Positions 49,223 through 57,680 of a stretch of DNA of 64,000 nucleotides are shown here, piece after piece. Under the pieces are notes generated by a model. That model saw only the letters and a list, made by a program, of their open reading frames with translations, ran no database searches and was not told the DNA's origin. A program made the position numbers and the translations under genes. How positions within the stretch are numbered: the stretch's first letter is position 1; each line of letters begins with the position of its first letter. Origin of the DNA: Streptomyces sp. NBC_01142 (GTDB lineage: Bacteria > Actinomycetota > Actinomycetes > Streptomycetales > Streptomycetaceae); contig NZ_JAPEOR010000002.1 of the NCBI RefSeq assembly GCF_026341125.1, positions 2,244,501 through 2,308,500 on the forward strand, written 5' to 3'.

Positions 49223-50443
49223 ATGCCCGAAGCCGTGATCGTCTCTGCTGCCCGCTCCCCCATCGGCCGGGCCTTCAAGGGCTCCCTGAAGGAGCTGCGT
49301 CCCGACGACCTGACCGCCACGATCATTCAGGCCGCCCTCGCCAAGGTCCCCGAGCTCGACCCGCGCGACATCGACGACCTGATGCTCGGCTGTGGCCTCC
49401 CCGGCGGCGAGCAGGGCCACAACCTGGGCCGTATCGTCGCCGTGCAGATGGGGATGGACCATCTCCCCGGCTGCACCATCACCCGGTACTGCTCGTCCTC
49501 CCTCCAGACCTCCCGCATGGCGCTGCACGCCATCAAGGCCGGCGAGGGTGATGTCTTCATCTCCGCCGGTGTCGAGATGGTTTCCCGGAGCGTGAAGGGC
49601 TCCAGCGACGGGCTACCCGACACCCACAACCCGCTCTTCGCCGACGCCGAGGCCCGCACCGCCGCCGTCGCGCAGAGCGAGGGCGCCGGCTGGCACGACC
49701 CGCGCGAGGACGGCCTGGTCCCGGACGCGTACATCGCGATGGGCCAGACCGCCGAGAACCTGGCCCGCCTCAAGGGCGTGACCCGCCAGGACATGGACGA
49801 GTTCGGCGTCCGTTCGCAGAACCTCGCCGAGGAAGCCATCAAGAACGGCTTCTGGGAGCGCGAGATCACCCCCGTGACGCTCCCCGACGGCACCGTCGTC
49901 TCCAAGGACGACGGCCCGCGCGCCGGCGTCACCGTGGAGGGCGTGGCGGGCCTCAAGCCGGTCTTCCGCCCCGACGGCCTGGTGACGGCCGCGAACTGCT
50001 GCCCGTTGAACGACGGCGCCGCCGCCCTCGTGATCATGTCGGACACGAAGGCGCGCGAGCTCGGCCTGACCCCGCTCGCCCGCATCGTCTCCACCGGCGT
50101 CTCCGGCCTGTCGCCCGAGATCATGGGGTACGGCCCCGTGGAGGCGTCCAAGCAGGCGCTGCAGCGCGCCGGCCTGACCATCGACGACATCGACCTGGCC
50201 GAGATCAACGAGGCGTTCGCCGCCCAGGTGATCCCCTCGTACCGCGACCTGGGCATCCCGCTCGACAAGCTGAACGTCAACGGTGGCGCCATCGCCGTCG
50301 GCCACCCCTTCGGCATGACCGGCGCCCGCATCACCGGCACGCTGATCAACGGCCTCCAGTTCCACGACAAGCAGTTCGGCCTGGAGACCATGTGCGTGGG
50401 CGGCGGCCAGGGCATGGCGATGGTCATCGAGCGGCTGAGCTGA
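49223..50443 (+). CDS. Acetyl-CoA C-acyltransferase (thiolase)
   Basis: 406 aa, ATG at 49223 with GGAG upstream. All thiolase active-site motifs are seen: TRYCSSSLQT (nucleophile Cys90), NEAFAAQVI, GGAIAVGHPFGMTGAR (His361) and ETMCVGGGQG (Cys391). It cleaves beta-ketoacyl-CoA with CoA in beta-oxidation, or condenses two acetyl-CoA; the sequence alone does not decide the direction. The last codons overlap the start of a 100-nt tandem repeat. Confidence 0.95.
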   Translation: MPEAVIVSAARSPIGRAFKGSLKELRPDDLTATIIQAALAKVPELDPRDIDDLMLGCGLPGGEQGHNLGRIVAVQMGMDHLPGCTITRYCSSSLQTSRMALHAIKAGEGDVFISAGVEMVSRSVKGSSDGLPDTHNPLFADAEARTAAVAQSEGAGWHDPREDGLVPDAYIAMGQTAENLARLKGVTRQDMDEFGVRSQNLAEEAIKNGFWEREITPVTLPDGTVVSKDDGPRAGVTVEGVAGLKPVFRPDGLVTAANCCPLNDGAAALVIMSDTKARELGLTPLARIVSTGVSGLSPEIMGYGPVEASKQALQRAGLTIDDIDLAEINEAFAAQVIPSYRDLGIPLDKLNVNGGAIAVGHPFGMTGARITGTLINGLQFHDKQFGLETMCVGGGQGMAMVIERLS

Positions 50444-50724
50444 GCGGGAGCGGAGGGTAGGGGTCGCCTGAGGCACGAAGGCGGCACCTGCCCCCAGCAC
50501 AGGCGAAGCGGAACGCGACCAACAAAACGCGCGGCTGAGCTGAGCGGGAGCGGAGGGTAGGGGTCGCCTGAGGCACGAAGGCGGCACCTGCCCCCAGCAC
50601 AGGCGAAGCGGAACGCGACCAACAAAACGCGCGGCTGAGCTGAGCGGGAGCGGAGGGTAGGGGTCGCCTGAGGCACGAAGGCGGCACCTGCCCCCAGCAC
50701 AGGCGAAGCGGAACGCGACCAACA
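50431..50724 (+). repeat. Three perfect 100-nt tandem repeats at the thiolase 3' end
   Basis: Period exactly 100 nt: 50431-50530, 50531-50630 and 50631-50724 (the last lacks the final 6 nt). I find no mismatch between copies. The unit begins inside the last codons of the thiolase gene and contains its stop. Within each unit TCGCCTG and CAGGCGA can pair (50464-50470 with 50500-50506 in copy 1), and GGTCGC with GCGACC forms an alternative outer stem. Confidence 0.95.
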
Positions 50725-50793
50725 GCTGACGGCGGCGGAATGCCTGAGCTGATGCGCTTTTCGGGTCCCTCGGAGCTCAAGTCGTGACTGAAT

Positions 50794-50869
50794 CTCCCCC
50801 AGGATGTGACCTATCTCCTGGGGGAGAGCCATTCCCCCAGGTCAGGACCGTTCCGGGGCTAAACCCCGG
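50794..50869. terminator. Two hairpins after the 100-nt repeats
   Basis: A perfect 11-bp inverted repeat (50794-50804 and 50816-50826, 11-nt loop) is followed by a third half-copy near 50832 and then a 6-bp stem CCGGGG / CCCCGG (50853-50858 and 50864-50869). Probably the thiolase terminator. There is no T-run, as usual in this group. Confidence 0.6.
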
Positions 50870-50977
50870 GCCAAAAGACCTGTCCAATTCGTGACGTAAT
50901 GCACTGACAGGGGGCGCGGGCTCCCCGCAAGCTGATGTAGGAAGTCGGGGGGATCGATTGAAACCAGGAGTAAGTCA

Positions 50978-51802
50978 GTGAGCGCCATGTTTCTTGCCCT
51001 GCTGCTGACCACCGCCGCAGCCACGGCCGTGGGCGCCGCTGCCCTGCACGCCGCACACGGTCTGCGTAAGCAGGTTGCCGCCCTGCGCAGCGAGCTGGCG
51101 GTGGTGCACAGCACCGGCCGCACCCCTTTCGTGCCGCATGCCCGTACCAGCCCCGCCGCCGAGATACGCGCCGCCGTCGCCGAGGCGCTCGCCGAGGAAC
51201 GCGAGCGTGAGCTGGCCGAGGCGCGCGCGTTCTGGGCCGCGCAGGAGACCCGCGACGCCGCGGACGCTCCCTCGCTGCTCGGTGGCCTGGCCGCGCCCGG
51301 CGAGGAGCTTCCCTTCTACGTTCCGCGCCAGGCCGACCTCGTGGGTCTTGAGGCGATGGACTTCGAGGCCGTCGAGGCGCTCGACGACCTGGCGGACCTG
51401 CCCGAGGTGACGGAGTTCGCCGAGGACTCCCCCGAACTGGCCGCTGCCCGCCGCCGCCACCCCTCGCACCCGGACTTCGTCCCGGTCCAGACTCCCGTGG
51501 TCACCGACCACGAGCGCACGGTGGCCCGTCTCGAGGAGCTCGCCCAGACGCGTACGGAGCTCGCCGACGTACGGCCGGGCCCGCTCGGCACACTCGATGT
51601 GTATGTCTTCGCCGACGGCACGACGCTCTGCATGACGCCGGGCCACCGGGAGACCGCCGAGCGGCTCGCCGAGGCGCTGCGCGTGGGCGAGACCCCCGTC
51701 CTGCTGGGCGGCTCCGGCGTCTCGGGCGCGTACGCCCTGACGTTCGCCTGCGGCGAGGAGAGCGTCTACATCCTCGCGGACCGCGTGATCGCGTCGCTCT
51801 GA
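50978..51802 (+). CDS. Membrane-anchored conserved hypothetical protein
   Basis: 274 aa, GTG at 50978 after AGGAG. N-terminal transmembrane anchor (about 3-25), then a helical, probably coiled region (KQVAALRSELAVVH; IRAAVAEALAEERERELAEAR). An acidic, Asp/Glu-rich middle (about 105-165) follows, then a C-terminal alpha/beta domain about 195-274 with LDVYVFADGTTLCMTPGHRETAERLAEALR and YALTFACGEESVYILADR. No enzyme motif recognised. Confidence 0.78.
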   Translation: MSAMFLALLLTTAAATAVGAAALHAAHGLRKQVAALRSELAVVHSTGRTPFVPHARTSPAAEIRAAVAEALAEERERELAEARAFWAAQETRDAADAPSLLGGLAAPGEELPFYVPRQADLVGLEAMDFEAVEALDDLADLPEVTEFAEDSPELAAARRRHPSHPDFVPVQTPVVTDHERTVARLEELAQTRTELADVRPGPLGTLDVYVFADGTTLCMTPGHRETAERLAEALRVGETPVLLGGSGVSGAYALTFACGEESVYILADRVIASL

Positions 51803-51899
51803 CCCCTCCCGCGCGGCCACCCGAGGCCGCGCCACAGGTCCACCCGAAGGGCCGCGCCACAGGCTCGCGCAAGGGCCCGCGCCGGAGCCAGGACCCGCT

Positions 51900-52226
51900 C
51901 TAGAGGCCCGCCCGCCCCGCAGCCGCCCGCACCAGACCCACGGCCTCGTCAACCTCCGCCACGGAACCGGACGGGGCCGTTCGCAACGCCTCGGCCAAAT
52001 CCTGGCCCGCCACCATCAGTTGGTCCGCCACCGCGAACACACCCGCGTCGGGCATGATCCGCGGCTGCGTCCCCGGCTCCTCGATCCGCTGGGCCCGTAC
52101 CGACAATTCCCTGGCCAGCGCCAGTCCCTCGGCTGCCGCACCGCGCGTCAGCCGGCTCTGCGGAGCGGCCCGCAGCCGGTCGGCGAAGCGGTCCACGGCG
52201 GCCGTCAGCTCAGTCGTTTCAAGCAC
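51900..52226 (-). CDS. Hypothetical helical protein
   Basis: 108 aa, GTG start at 52226, no strong ribosome site. Almost entirely helical and amphipathic, rich in Ala, Glu and Arg (AVDRFADRLRAAPQSRL, GLALARELSVRAQRIEEPG, ADQLMVAGQDLAEALR). No signal peptide or membrane helix, and no recognised family. Codon bias is normal for the surrounding genes, which supports it being real. Confidence 0.65.
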   Translation of the reverse strand: MLETTELTAAVDRFADRLRAAPQSRLTRGAAAEGLALARELSVRAQRIEEPGTQPRIMPDAGVFAVADQLMVAGQDLAEALRTAPSGSVAEVDEAVGLVRAAAGRAGL

Positions 52227-52325
52227 TCCGCGAGCCTATGCGCCACCACGGGCCTGTTGCCAATACGCGAACGCTCAGGCACGGTGGCGTGAAGGAGCAC
52301 ACGCGCAACGCGTCCGGAGGCGCCG

Positions 52326-52556
52326 ATGTCCCAAGTCTTCTCCGAAGAGACCCATCGAAATCTGCTCTCCCGAATCCCTCATTGCACCGGTCGTGAAATC
52401 TCCGACTGGCTCCGCGCCGTCGATGAAGGCCCCTCCCTCTTCCGCTTCGAGGAGAAGGTCAGCTGGCTCCGGAGCGAACACGACCTCGCATACGGACATG
52501 CCAAAGCGATCATCCATGAGTACGACCTGAGGCGCGCAGCGCGCAAGCTGCTTTAG
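52326..52556 (+). CDS. DUF4287 domain protein
   Basis: 76 aa, ATG at 52326 with GGAGG upstream. Small helical protein matching DUF4287: EETHRNLLSRIPHCTGREISDWLRAVDEG, then RFEEKVSWLRSEHDLAYGHAKAIIHEYDLRRA, where the HGHA-like motif is seen as YGHAKAIIHE. Function of the family unknown. It ends 14 nt before a strong terminator shared with the convergent gene. Confidence 0.85.
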   Translation: MSQVFSEETHRNLLSRIPHCTGREISDWLRAVDEGPSLFRFEEKVSWLRSEHDLAYGHAKAIIHEYDLRRAARKLL

Positions 52557-52570
52557 GCGTGCGAACACGC

Positions 52571-52604
52571 CGAAGGGCCCGCAGCAAATGCTGCGGGCCC
52601 TTCG
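52571..52604. terminator. Bidirectional terminator between DUF4287 and Bax-inhibitor-like genes
   Basis: Perfect inverted repeat of 16 nt per arm (52571-52586 and 52589-52604) with a tiny loop, between two convergent genes. Confidence 0.9.
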
Positions 52605-52622
52605 TACGACTGGGGTACTGCG

Positions 52623-53510
52623 TCAGTCGTTGCCCTGCAGGATCGAGATCAGCCGCAGGAACTCCATGTAGATCCACACCAGGGTCATGGTGAGGCCGAA
52701 GGCCGCCAGCCAGGACTCCTCGCGCGGAGCGCCGTACGCGATGCCGTCCTCGACCTGCTTGAAGTCGAGGGCGAGGAAGCACGCGCCGAGGATGATGCCG
52801 ATGACACCGAAGAGAATGCCAAGGCCGCCGCTGCGGAAGCCGAGGCCGTCACCGCCGCCGAAGACGGAGAACAGCAGGTTCACCATCATGAGCAGCACGA
52901 AGCCCATGGCCGCGGCCATCACGAAGCCGTAGAAACGGCGGGTGACGCGGATCCAGCGCATCTTGTACGCGAACAGCACACCGGCGAAGACCGACATGGT
53001 GCCGAGCACCGCCTGCGGGACCGCACCGGCCGAGACATAGGTGGAGACGGCGCTGGAGATGACTCCGAGGAAGACACCCTCGAAGGCCGCGTACGCCAGG
53101 ATCAGCGCGGGCGACGCCTTGCGCTTGAAGGCCTGGATGATCGCGAAGACGAAGGCCACCAGGGCGGCGCCGATCGCGATGCCGTACGACGTGCCGAGAT
53201 TGGCCTCGTCGACCGGCAGCAGGAACCACGCGAGAGTGGCGGTGACGAAGACCGTGCCGAGCGTCATGGCGGTGCGCGCCACGACGTCGTCGATGGTCAT
53301 CACATTGCCGCGCGGGGGAGCCTGCGGGGCGCCGAGCTGTGTGTCCGACGGTGCGTACGGGTTGGTGGCGTACGGGTTGCCCGCGCCTTGCACGTAAGGG
53401 TTGGTTCCTACGGCGGGGCCCCCGGCCTGCGGCTGCTGCGCGTTGAACCCCGCATGGCCGTTGTCGCGGCTGAACCCCCGTCGCGAGAAGACCGGGTTGC
53501 TGCTCCTCAT
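52623..53510 (-). CDS. Bax inhibitor-1/YccA-family membrane protein
   Basis: 295 aa, ATG at 53510. A disordered Asn/Gln/Pro-rich cytoplasmic N-terminus (about 1-68) precedes seven transmembrane helices with VVARTAMTLGTVFVTATLAWFLLP first and LILAYAAFEGVFLGVIS in the middle (the conserved Glu/Gly region). The last helix is WLAAFGLTMTLVWIYMEFLRLI. The family is thought to affect ion (calcium/proton) leak and stress. Ends at a strong terminator. Confidence 0.9.
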   Translation of the reverse strand: MRSSNPVFSRRGFSRDNGHAGFNAQQPQAGGPAVGTNPYVQGAGNPYATNPYAPSDTQLGAPQAPPRGNVMTIDDVVARTAMTLGTVFVTATLAWFLLPVDEANLGTSYGIAIGAALVAFVFAIIQAFKRKASPALILAYAAFEGVFLGVISSAVSTYVSAGAVPQAVLGTMSVFAGVLFAYKMRWIRVTRRFYGFVMAAAMGFVLLMMVNLLFSVFGGGDGLGFRSGGLGILFGVIGIILGACFLALDFKQVEDGIAYGAPREESWLAAFGLTMTLVWIYMEFLRLISILQGND

Positions 53511-53697
53511 CTCACTCCTCCATGGCCACCCTGCGCGGCCTAGGAGTCAAGAGTAATGCGGGAGCAAAAGGAACACCCTAGTGCCCGGGGAGGATCTTTC
53601 CGGGATCGTGACCGGGCCGGCCCCCGGAACCTGGTCAGGGCCCGGGGCCGGACCGCCCCTCGGAGCCGTGCCCCCCTAACGTCACAGGCGCACAGTG

Positions 53698-53779
53698 TGC
53701 CCGGAGCCGGACTCGAACCGGCACGGCCCGAAGGCCAGCGAGGTTTAAGCTCGCCGTGTCTGCGTTCCACCATCCGGGC
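53698..53779 (-). tRNA. bldA: tRNA-Leu (anticodon UAA), bldA
   Basis: 82 nt on the minus strand. The 7-bp acceptor stem (GCCCGGA with TCCGGGC, discriminator A) closes. The anticodon stem GCGAG/CTCGC encloses CTTAAAC, giving anticodon UAA. A long variable arm GGCC-TTCG-GGCC marks a class II tRNA, and the T arm GCCGG-TTCGAGT-CCGGC is regular. The 3' CCA is not encoded. In streptomycetes this tRNA (bldA) is the only one that reads UUA and is needed for aerial growth and many antibiotics (established knowledge). A -10-like TAGGCT lies on the minus strand at 53809-53814. Confidence 0.95.
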
Positions 53780-54126
53780 GTGGCGCGCGGCTCCGCGTTG
53801 GCTCACGAGCCTATCCGGGTAGATCGCTCGGACAGCCGTGCGATGGCCCGATGTTGTCTTATTTTATTGGCGCCTGAGAGTCCGTCAGTGCAGGTAAAGG
53901 GGCATTCGTACCCACCCGGCACGGCCTTCTGCCGCCGCCTCGCGCTCAACGGATTGACGGAAAGTCGCCGCCCCGTCCCCTCCCCCCGTTCTCAGGGACA
54001 CCGTCATACCAAAGGAGGAGGAGCCGGCCGTGCGGTCCGACCCAAGAGGGCCCCGGGAACGGGCACCGGGACGGCGGACACGATGGGATGGTCCCGCACA
54101 ACACCGTGAACAAGGAGTGCCCCCTC
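53780..54126. other. Intergenic region, bldA / ABC transporter
   Basis: 347 nt divergent region. It holds the probable bldA promoter and an unusually A/T-rich tract at 53849-53870 (TGTTGTCTTATTTTATTGG). The ABC operon promoter should be downstream of it. No gene supported. Confidence 0.5.
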
Positions 54127-54897
54127 GTGACCACCACCCCCCTCGCTCACCGCGCCACCGCAGTGGCAGCCCGCGCCACGGAACTGTCCAAGGTGTACGG
54201 ACAGGGCGAGACCCAGGTGGTCGCCCTGGACCAGGTCACCGTGAACTTCCATCAGGCCGAGTTCACCGCGATCATGGGTCCGTCGGGCTCCGGCAAGTCC
54301 ACGCTGATGCACTGCGTCGCCGGACTGGACAGCTTCAGCTCCGGCTCCGTACGGATCGGTGAGACCGAGCTCGGGTCGCTGAAGGACAAGCAGCTGACCC
54401 AGCTGCGCCGGGACAAGATCGGCTTCATCTTCCAGGCGTTCAACCTGCTGCCGACGCTGACGGCACAGGAGAACATCACCCTCCCCATGGACATCGCCGG
54501 CCGCAAACCCAACAAGGAGTGGCTGCAGCGGGTCATCGACATGGTGGGGCTGAGGGACCGCCTCAGCCACCGCCCCACCGAACTCTCCGGCGGCCAGCAG
54601 CAGCGCGTCGCCGTCGCCCGCGCCCTGGCCTCGCAGCCGGAGATCATCTTCGGTGACGAGCCGACCGGAAACCTGGACTCGCGCTCGGGCGCCGAGGTGC
54701 TGGGCTTCCTGCGCAACTCCGTACGCGAGCTGGGCCAGACCGTCGTCATGGTCACGCACGACCCGGTGGCCGCCTCCTACGCCGACCGGGTGATCTTCCT
54801 GGCGGACGGCCGGATCGTCGACGAGATGCTCCGGCCCACCGCCGACGGCGTCCTCGACCGGATGAAGGCCTTCGACGCCAAGGGCCGGACCAGCTGA
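54127..54897 (+). CDS. ABC transporter ATP-binding protein (MacB/LolD type)
   Basis: 256 aa from the GTG at 54127 (AAGGAG upstream); an ATG 39 nt earlier has no ribosome site. Walker A GPSGSGKST at 51-59, Q-loop IFQAFNLLP, signature LSGGQQQR at 153-160, Walker B IIFGDEPTGNLDS and the H-loop VTHDP. This subfamily drives MacB/FtsX-type permeases that move lipoproteins, peptides or drugs outward. 51 nt upstream of its permease gene. Confidence 0.93.
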   Translation: MTTTPLAHRATAVAARATELSKVYGQGETQVVALDQVTVNFHQAEFTAIMGPSGSGKSTLMHCVAGLDSFSSGSVRIGETELGSLKDKQLTQLRRDKIGFIFQAFNLLPTLTAQENITLPMDIAGRKPNKEWLQRVIDMVGLRDRLSHRPTELSGGQQQRVAVARALASQPEIIFGDEPTGNLDSRSGAEVLGFLRNSVRELGQTVVMVTHDPVAASYADRVIFLADGRIVDEMLRPTADGVLDRMKAFDAKGRTS

Positions 54898-54948
54898 ACG
54901 ACCGCCGTTCCGTAGACCTCCGGCTCTCACCACAGGACTGACACAGAC

Positions 54949-57495
54949 ATGTTCCGTACCGCCCTGCGCAATGTGCTCGCGCACAAGGCCAGGCTGCTGA
55001 TGACCGTACTCGCCGTAATGCTCGGCGTGGCGTTCGTCTCCGGCACCCTGGTCTTCACCGACACCCTCGGCAACGCCTACCGCAAGCAGTCGGCCAAGAG
55101 CTACGACAATGTCGCGGTCGCCGTCACCACGTACGCCGGCCAGACCGACGGCAAGAAGGACGCCGGCATCAGCACGAAGACCCTGGAGAAGATCCGGGGT
55201 CTGGACGGGGTCGCCCACGCCACCGGACGGGTCTCCGGCTTCGCCGGGGTCGCCGACCAGGACGGCAAGCTGATCGGCAACGGCTGGTCCAACACCGGCG
55301 CGAACTTCTCGCCCGGCAAGGACGGCAAGGACGCCCAGTACGACTTCACCGACGGCTCGGGCCCGGTGAAGGACGGTCAGATAGCCCTCGACCAGGACTC
55401 CGCGGACAAGGGCAAGTACCGGGTCGGGGACACCGTGCGGGTCGCGACCAACGGCCCGGTGAAGGAGTACACCCTCTCCGGTGTCTTCACCACCGAGGAC
55501 GGCGCGGTCAACGCGGGCGGCAGCCTGGTCCTGTTCGACACCCCCGCCGCGCAGAAGCTGTATCTGCAGCCCGGCTACTTCAAGGACGTCACGATCGCCG
55601 CCGCGGCCGGCGCCTCCGACCAGAAGATCCTGGACGCCGTCGAGCCGCTGCTGCCCAAGGACGCCGGCGCGCAGACCGGCAAGCAGCTCGCCGCCGACGA
55701 GGCGAAGATGACCGAGCAGGGCCTGAGTACCCTCAACACGGTTCTGCTTGTCTTCGCGGGCATCTCCCTCTTCGTCGGCATCTTCCTGATCGCCAACACC
55801 TTCACCATGCTGGTGGCCCAGCGCACCAGGGAGCTGGCGCTGATGCGCGCCGTCGGCGCCTCGCGCCGGCAGGTCAAGCGCTCGGTGATGCTCGAGGCGC
55901 TGGTGGTCGGCGCGATCGCCTCCGTGATCGGCTTCGTCCTCGGTATCGGGCTCGCGACCGGTCTGCGTTCCGCGATGACCTCCTTCGGTGCGAAGGTGCC
56001 GGCGGGGCCGCTGATCATCTCGCCCACCGCGATCATCGCCGCCGTCGTCGTCGGCGTACTGGTCACCGTGCTCGCCTCGTGGCTGCCCGCCCGCCGGGCC
56101 GCGAAGATCCCGCCGGTGGCGGCGATGAGCAGCGTGCACGCGGTGGCGACCACCAAGTCCCTTGTCGTACGGAACTCCATCGGCGGCGCGATCACGCTGC
56201 TCGGCGCGGTGGGCATCGCCGCCGGGGCCGCGCTCGGCAAGGACGGCCGGGTGATCATCGGGACCGGTGCCTTCTTCGCCCTGATCGGCGTCATCATCCT
56301 GATCCCGCTGCTGTCGCGGCCGGTGATCGCGCTGGCGGGCCCGCTGCTGCGCCGCGTCTTCGGGGTCTCCGGCAAGCTGGCCGGGCAGAACGCGGTGCGC
56401 AACCCGCGCCGTACCGGTGCCACCGCCTCCGCGCTGGCCATCGGCCTCACCCTGGTCACCGGGCTCTCGGTGCTCGGCGTCACGCTGGGCCGTGCCGTGG
56501 ACAAGGCGACCACGGACAACATCAAGGCCGACTACCTGGTGACGATGGCCGGCGGCGGCGGGCTGGACAAGTCGGCGCTCGACGCGCTGGAGAAGGCGAA
56601 GGGAGCCGGCGCGGTCTCCCCGAAGCAGACCTCCTCGCTGGAGATCAAGGGCTCGTGGCACTCCGTGTCCGCGGTCACTCCCGGGGCCGTGGAGAAGGTC
56701 TTCCACCTCGAGACGGTCTCCGGCTCGCTGGCCACGCTCAGCAAGGGCCAGATCGCGATCGACGAGGAGATGGCAAAGTCGAACGGCTGGAAGGCCGGTG
56801 ACACGCTGCCGGCGAAGTTCGGCGGCGACAGCGACGGCGGCAAGGCGGAAACGAAGAACCTGACGGTCGGCGCGGTCTACAAGGCGAACGAGCTCCTCGA
56901 CCCCATGCTCCTGTCGACGGACGTCCTCGCGCCGTTCGAGCCGAAGCCGTACATCCCCGAGGTCTGGGTGAAGATGGACGGCGGCGCGACCGCGGCGAAC
57001 GAGAAGGCGCTGGTGGACGCGCTGGGTGACAGCCCGGCGATGAGCATCATGGACCAGCAGGACATCCGGAACATGTTCGGCGGCATGATCAACACCTTGC
57101 TGAACATCATGTACGGCCTGCTGGCGATGGCCCTGATCATCGCGGTGCTCGGCGTCATCAACACCCTCGCGATGTCGGTCTTCGAGCGGCAGCAGGAGAT
57201 CGGCATGCTGCGGGCGATCGGCCTGGACCGCCGCAAGGTCAAGCGCATGATCCGCCTGGAGGCGGTGGTGATCTCGCTCTTCGGCGCTCTGATCGGCATC
57301 GGCCTCGGTTCCTTCGTGGCCTGGGCGATCGGCGAGTCGATCAGGTCCGATATCCCCGGGTACGTGCTGGTCATGCCGTGGGACCGGATCGGGATCTTCC
57401 TGCTGCTGGCCGGGGTGGTCGGAGTGCTGGCGGCGCTGTGGCCGGCGCGCAGTGCGGCGAAGCTGAACATGCTGACGGCGATCAAGACCGAGTAG
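54949..57495 (+). CDS. ABC transporter permease, FtsX/MacB-like, two halves
   Basis: 848 aa. One N-terminal helix (about 15-37), a large extracytoplasmic domain (about 40-255), three helices (about 260-385) with FtsX-type ELALMRAVGASRRQVKRSVMLEALVVG, further helices (about 400-470) before a second FtsX copy: extracytoplasmic domain (about 520-720), then three helices with QEIGMLRAIGLDRRKVKRMIRLEAVV. The internal duplication is typical of actinobacterial members. Works with the ATPase before it. Substrate unknown. Terminator directly downstream. Confidence 0.92.
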   Translation: MFRTALRNVLAHKARLLMTVLAVMLGVAFVSGTLVFTDTLGNAYRKQSAKSYDNVAVAVTTYAGQTDGKKDAGISTKTLEKIRGLDGVAHATGRVSGFAGVADQDGKLIGNGWSNTGANFSPGKDGKDAQYDFTDGSGPVKDGQIALDQDSADKGKYRVGDTVRVATNGPVKEYTLSGVFTTEDGAVNAGGSLVLFDTPAAQKLYLQPGYFKDVTIAAAAGASDQKILDAVEPLLPKDAGAQTGKQLAADEAKMTEQGLSTLNTVLLVFAGISLFVGIFLIANTFTMLVAQRTRELALMRAVGASRRQVKRSVMLEALVVGAIASVIGFVLGIGLATGLRSAMTSFGAKVPAGPLIISPTAIIAAVVVGVLVTVLASWLPARRAAKIPPVAAMSSVHAVATTKSLVVRNSIGGAITLLGAVGIAAGAALGKDGRVIIGTGAFFALIGVIILIPLLSRPVIALAGPLLRRVFGVSGKLAGQNAVRNPRRTGATASALAIGLTLVTGLSVLGVTLGRAVDKATTDNIKADYLVTMAGGGGLDKSALDALEKAKGAGAVSPKQTSSLEIKGSWHSVSAVTPGAVEKVFHLETVSGSLATLSKGQIAIDEEMAKSNGWKAGDTLPAKFGGDSDGGKAETKNLTVGAVYKANELLDPMLLSTDVLAPFEPKPYIPEVWVKMDGGATAANEKALVDALGDSPAMSIMDQQDIRNMFGGMINTLLNIMYGLLAMALIIAVLGVINTLAMSVFERQQEIGMLRAIGLDRRKVKRMIRLEAVVISLFGALIGIGLGSFVAWAIGESIRSDIPGYVLVMPWDRIGIFLLLAGVVGVLAALWPARSAAKLNMLTAIKTE

Positions 57496-57509
57496 TCGGT
57501 CTCGTACGA

Positions 57510-57558
57510 CAGGTGAAGGGCCCGCGCGACCGTCAGTGGTCGCGGGGCCCTTCACCTG
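57510..57558 (+). terminator. Terminator of the ABC transporter operon
   Basis: Long stem: 57510-57531 pairs with 57538-57558 apart from one bulged base, 15 nt after the permease stop. Confidence 0.85.
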
Positions 57559-57560
57559 TG

Positions 57561-57676
57561 CCGTGGTGCCGTCGTACGTCGTGCCGGGGTGCCGTGGTGC
57601 CGTGGTGCCGTCGTACGGCGGGGCGTCGTGGTGCCGTGGTGCCGTGGTGCCGTGGTGCCTTCGTACGTCGTGCCTC
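57561..57676. repeat. GTGGTGCC tandem-repeat tract
   Basis: About 115 nt of tandem and interspersed 8-nt GTGGTGCC units with GTCGTACG spacers, between the ABC terminator and the convergent methyltransferase stop. No coding potential supported. Confidence 0.8.
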
Positions 57677-57680
57677 GGAT

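Noticed and set aside
50431..50724. CRISPR array
   Set aside because: Three 100-nt copies are directly adjacent with no unique spacers, and no cas genes are nearby.
54004..57555. An 1183-codon minus-strand frame opposite the ABC transporter
   Set aside because: It is antisense to well-supported ABC genes with all family motifs. Long open antisense frames are expected at this GC content.
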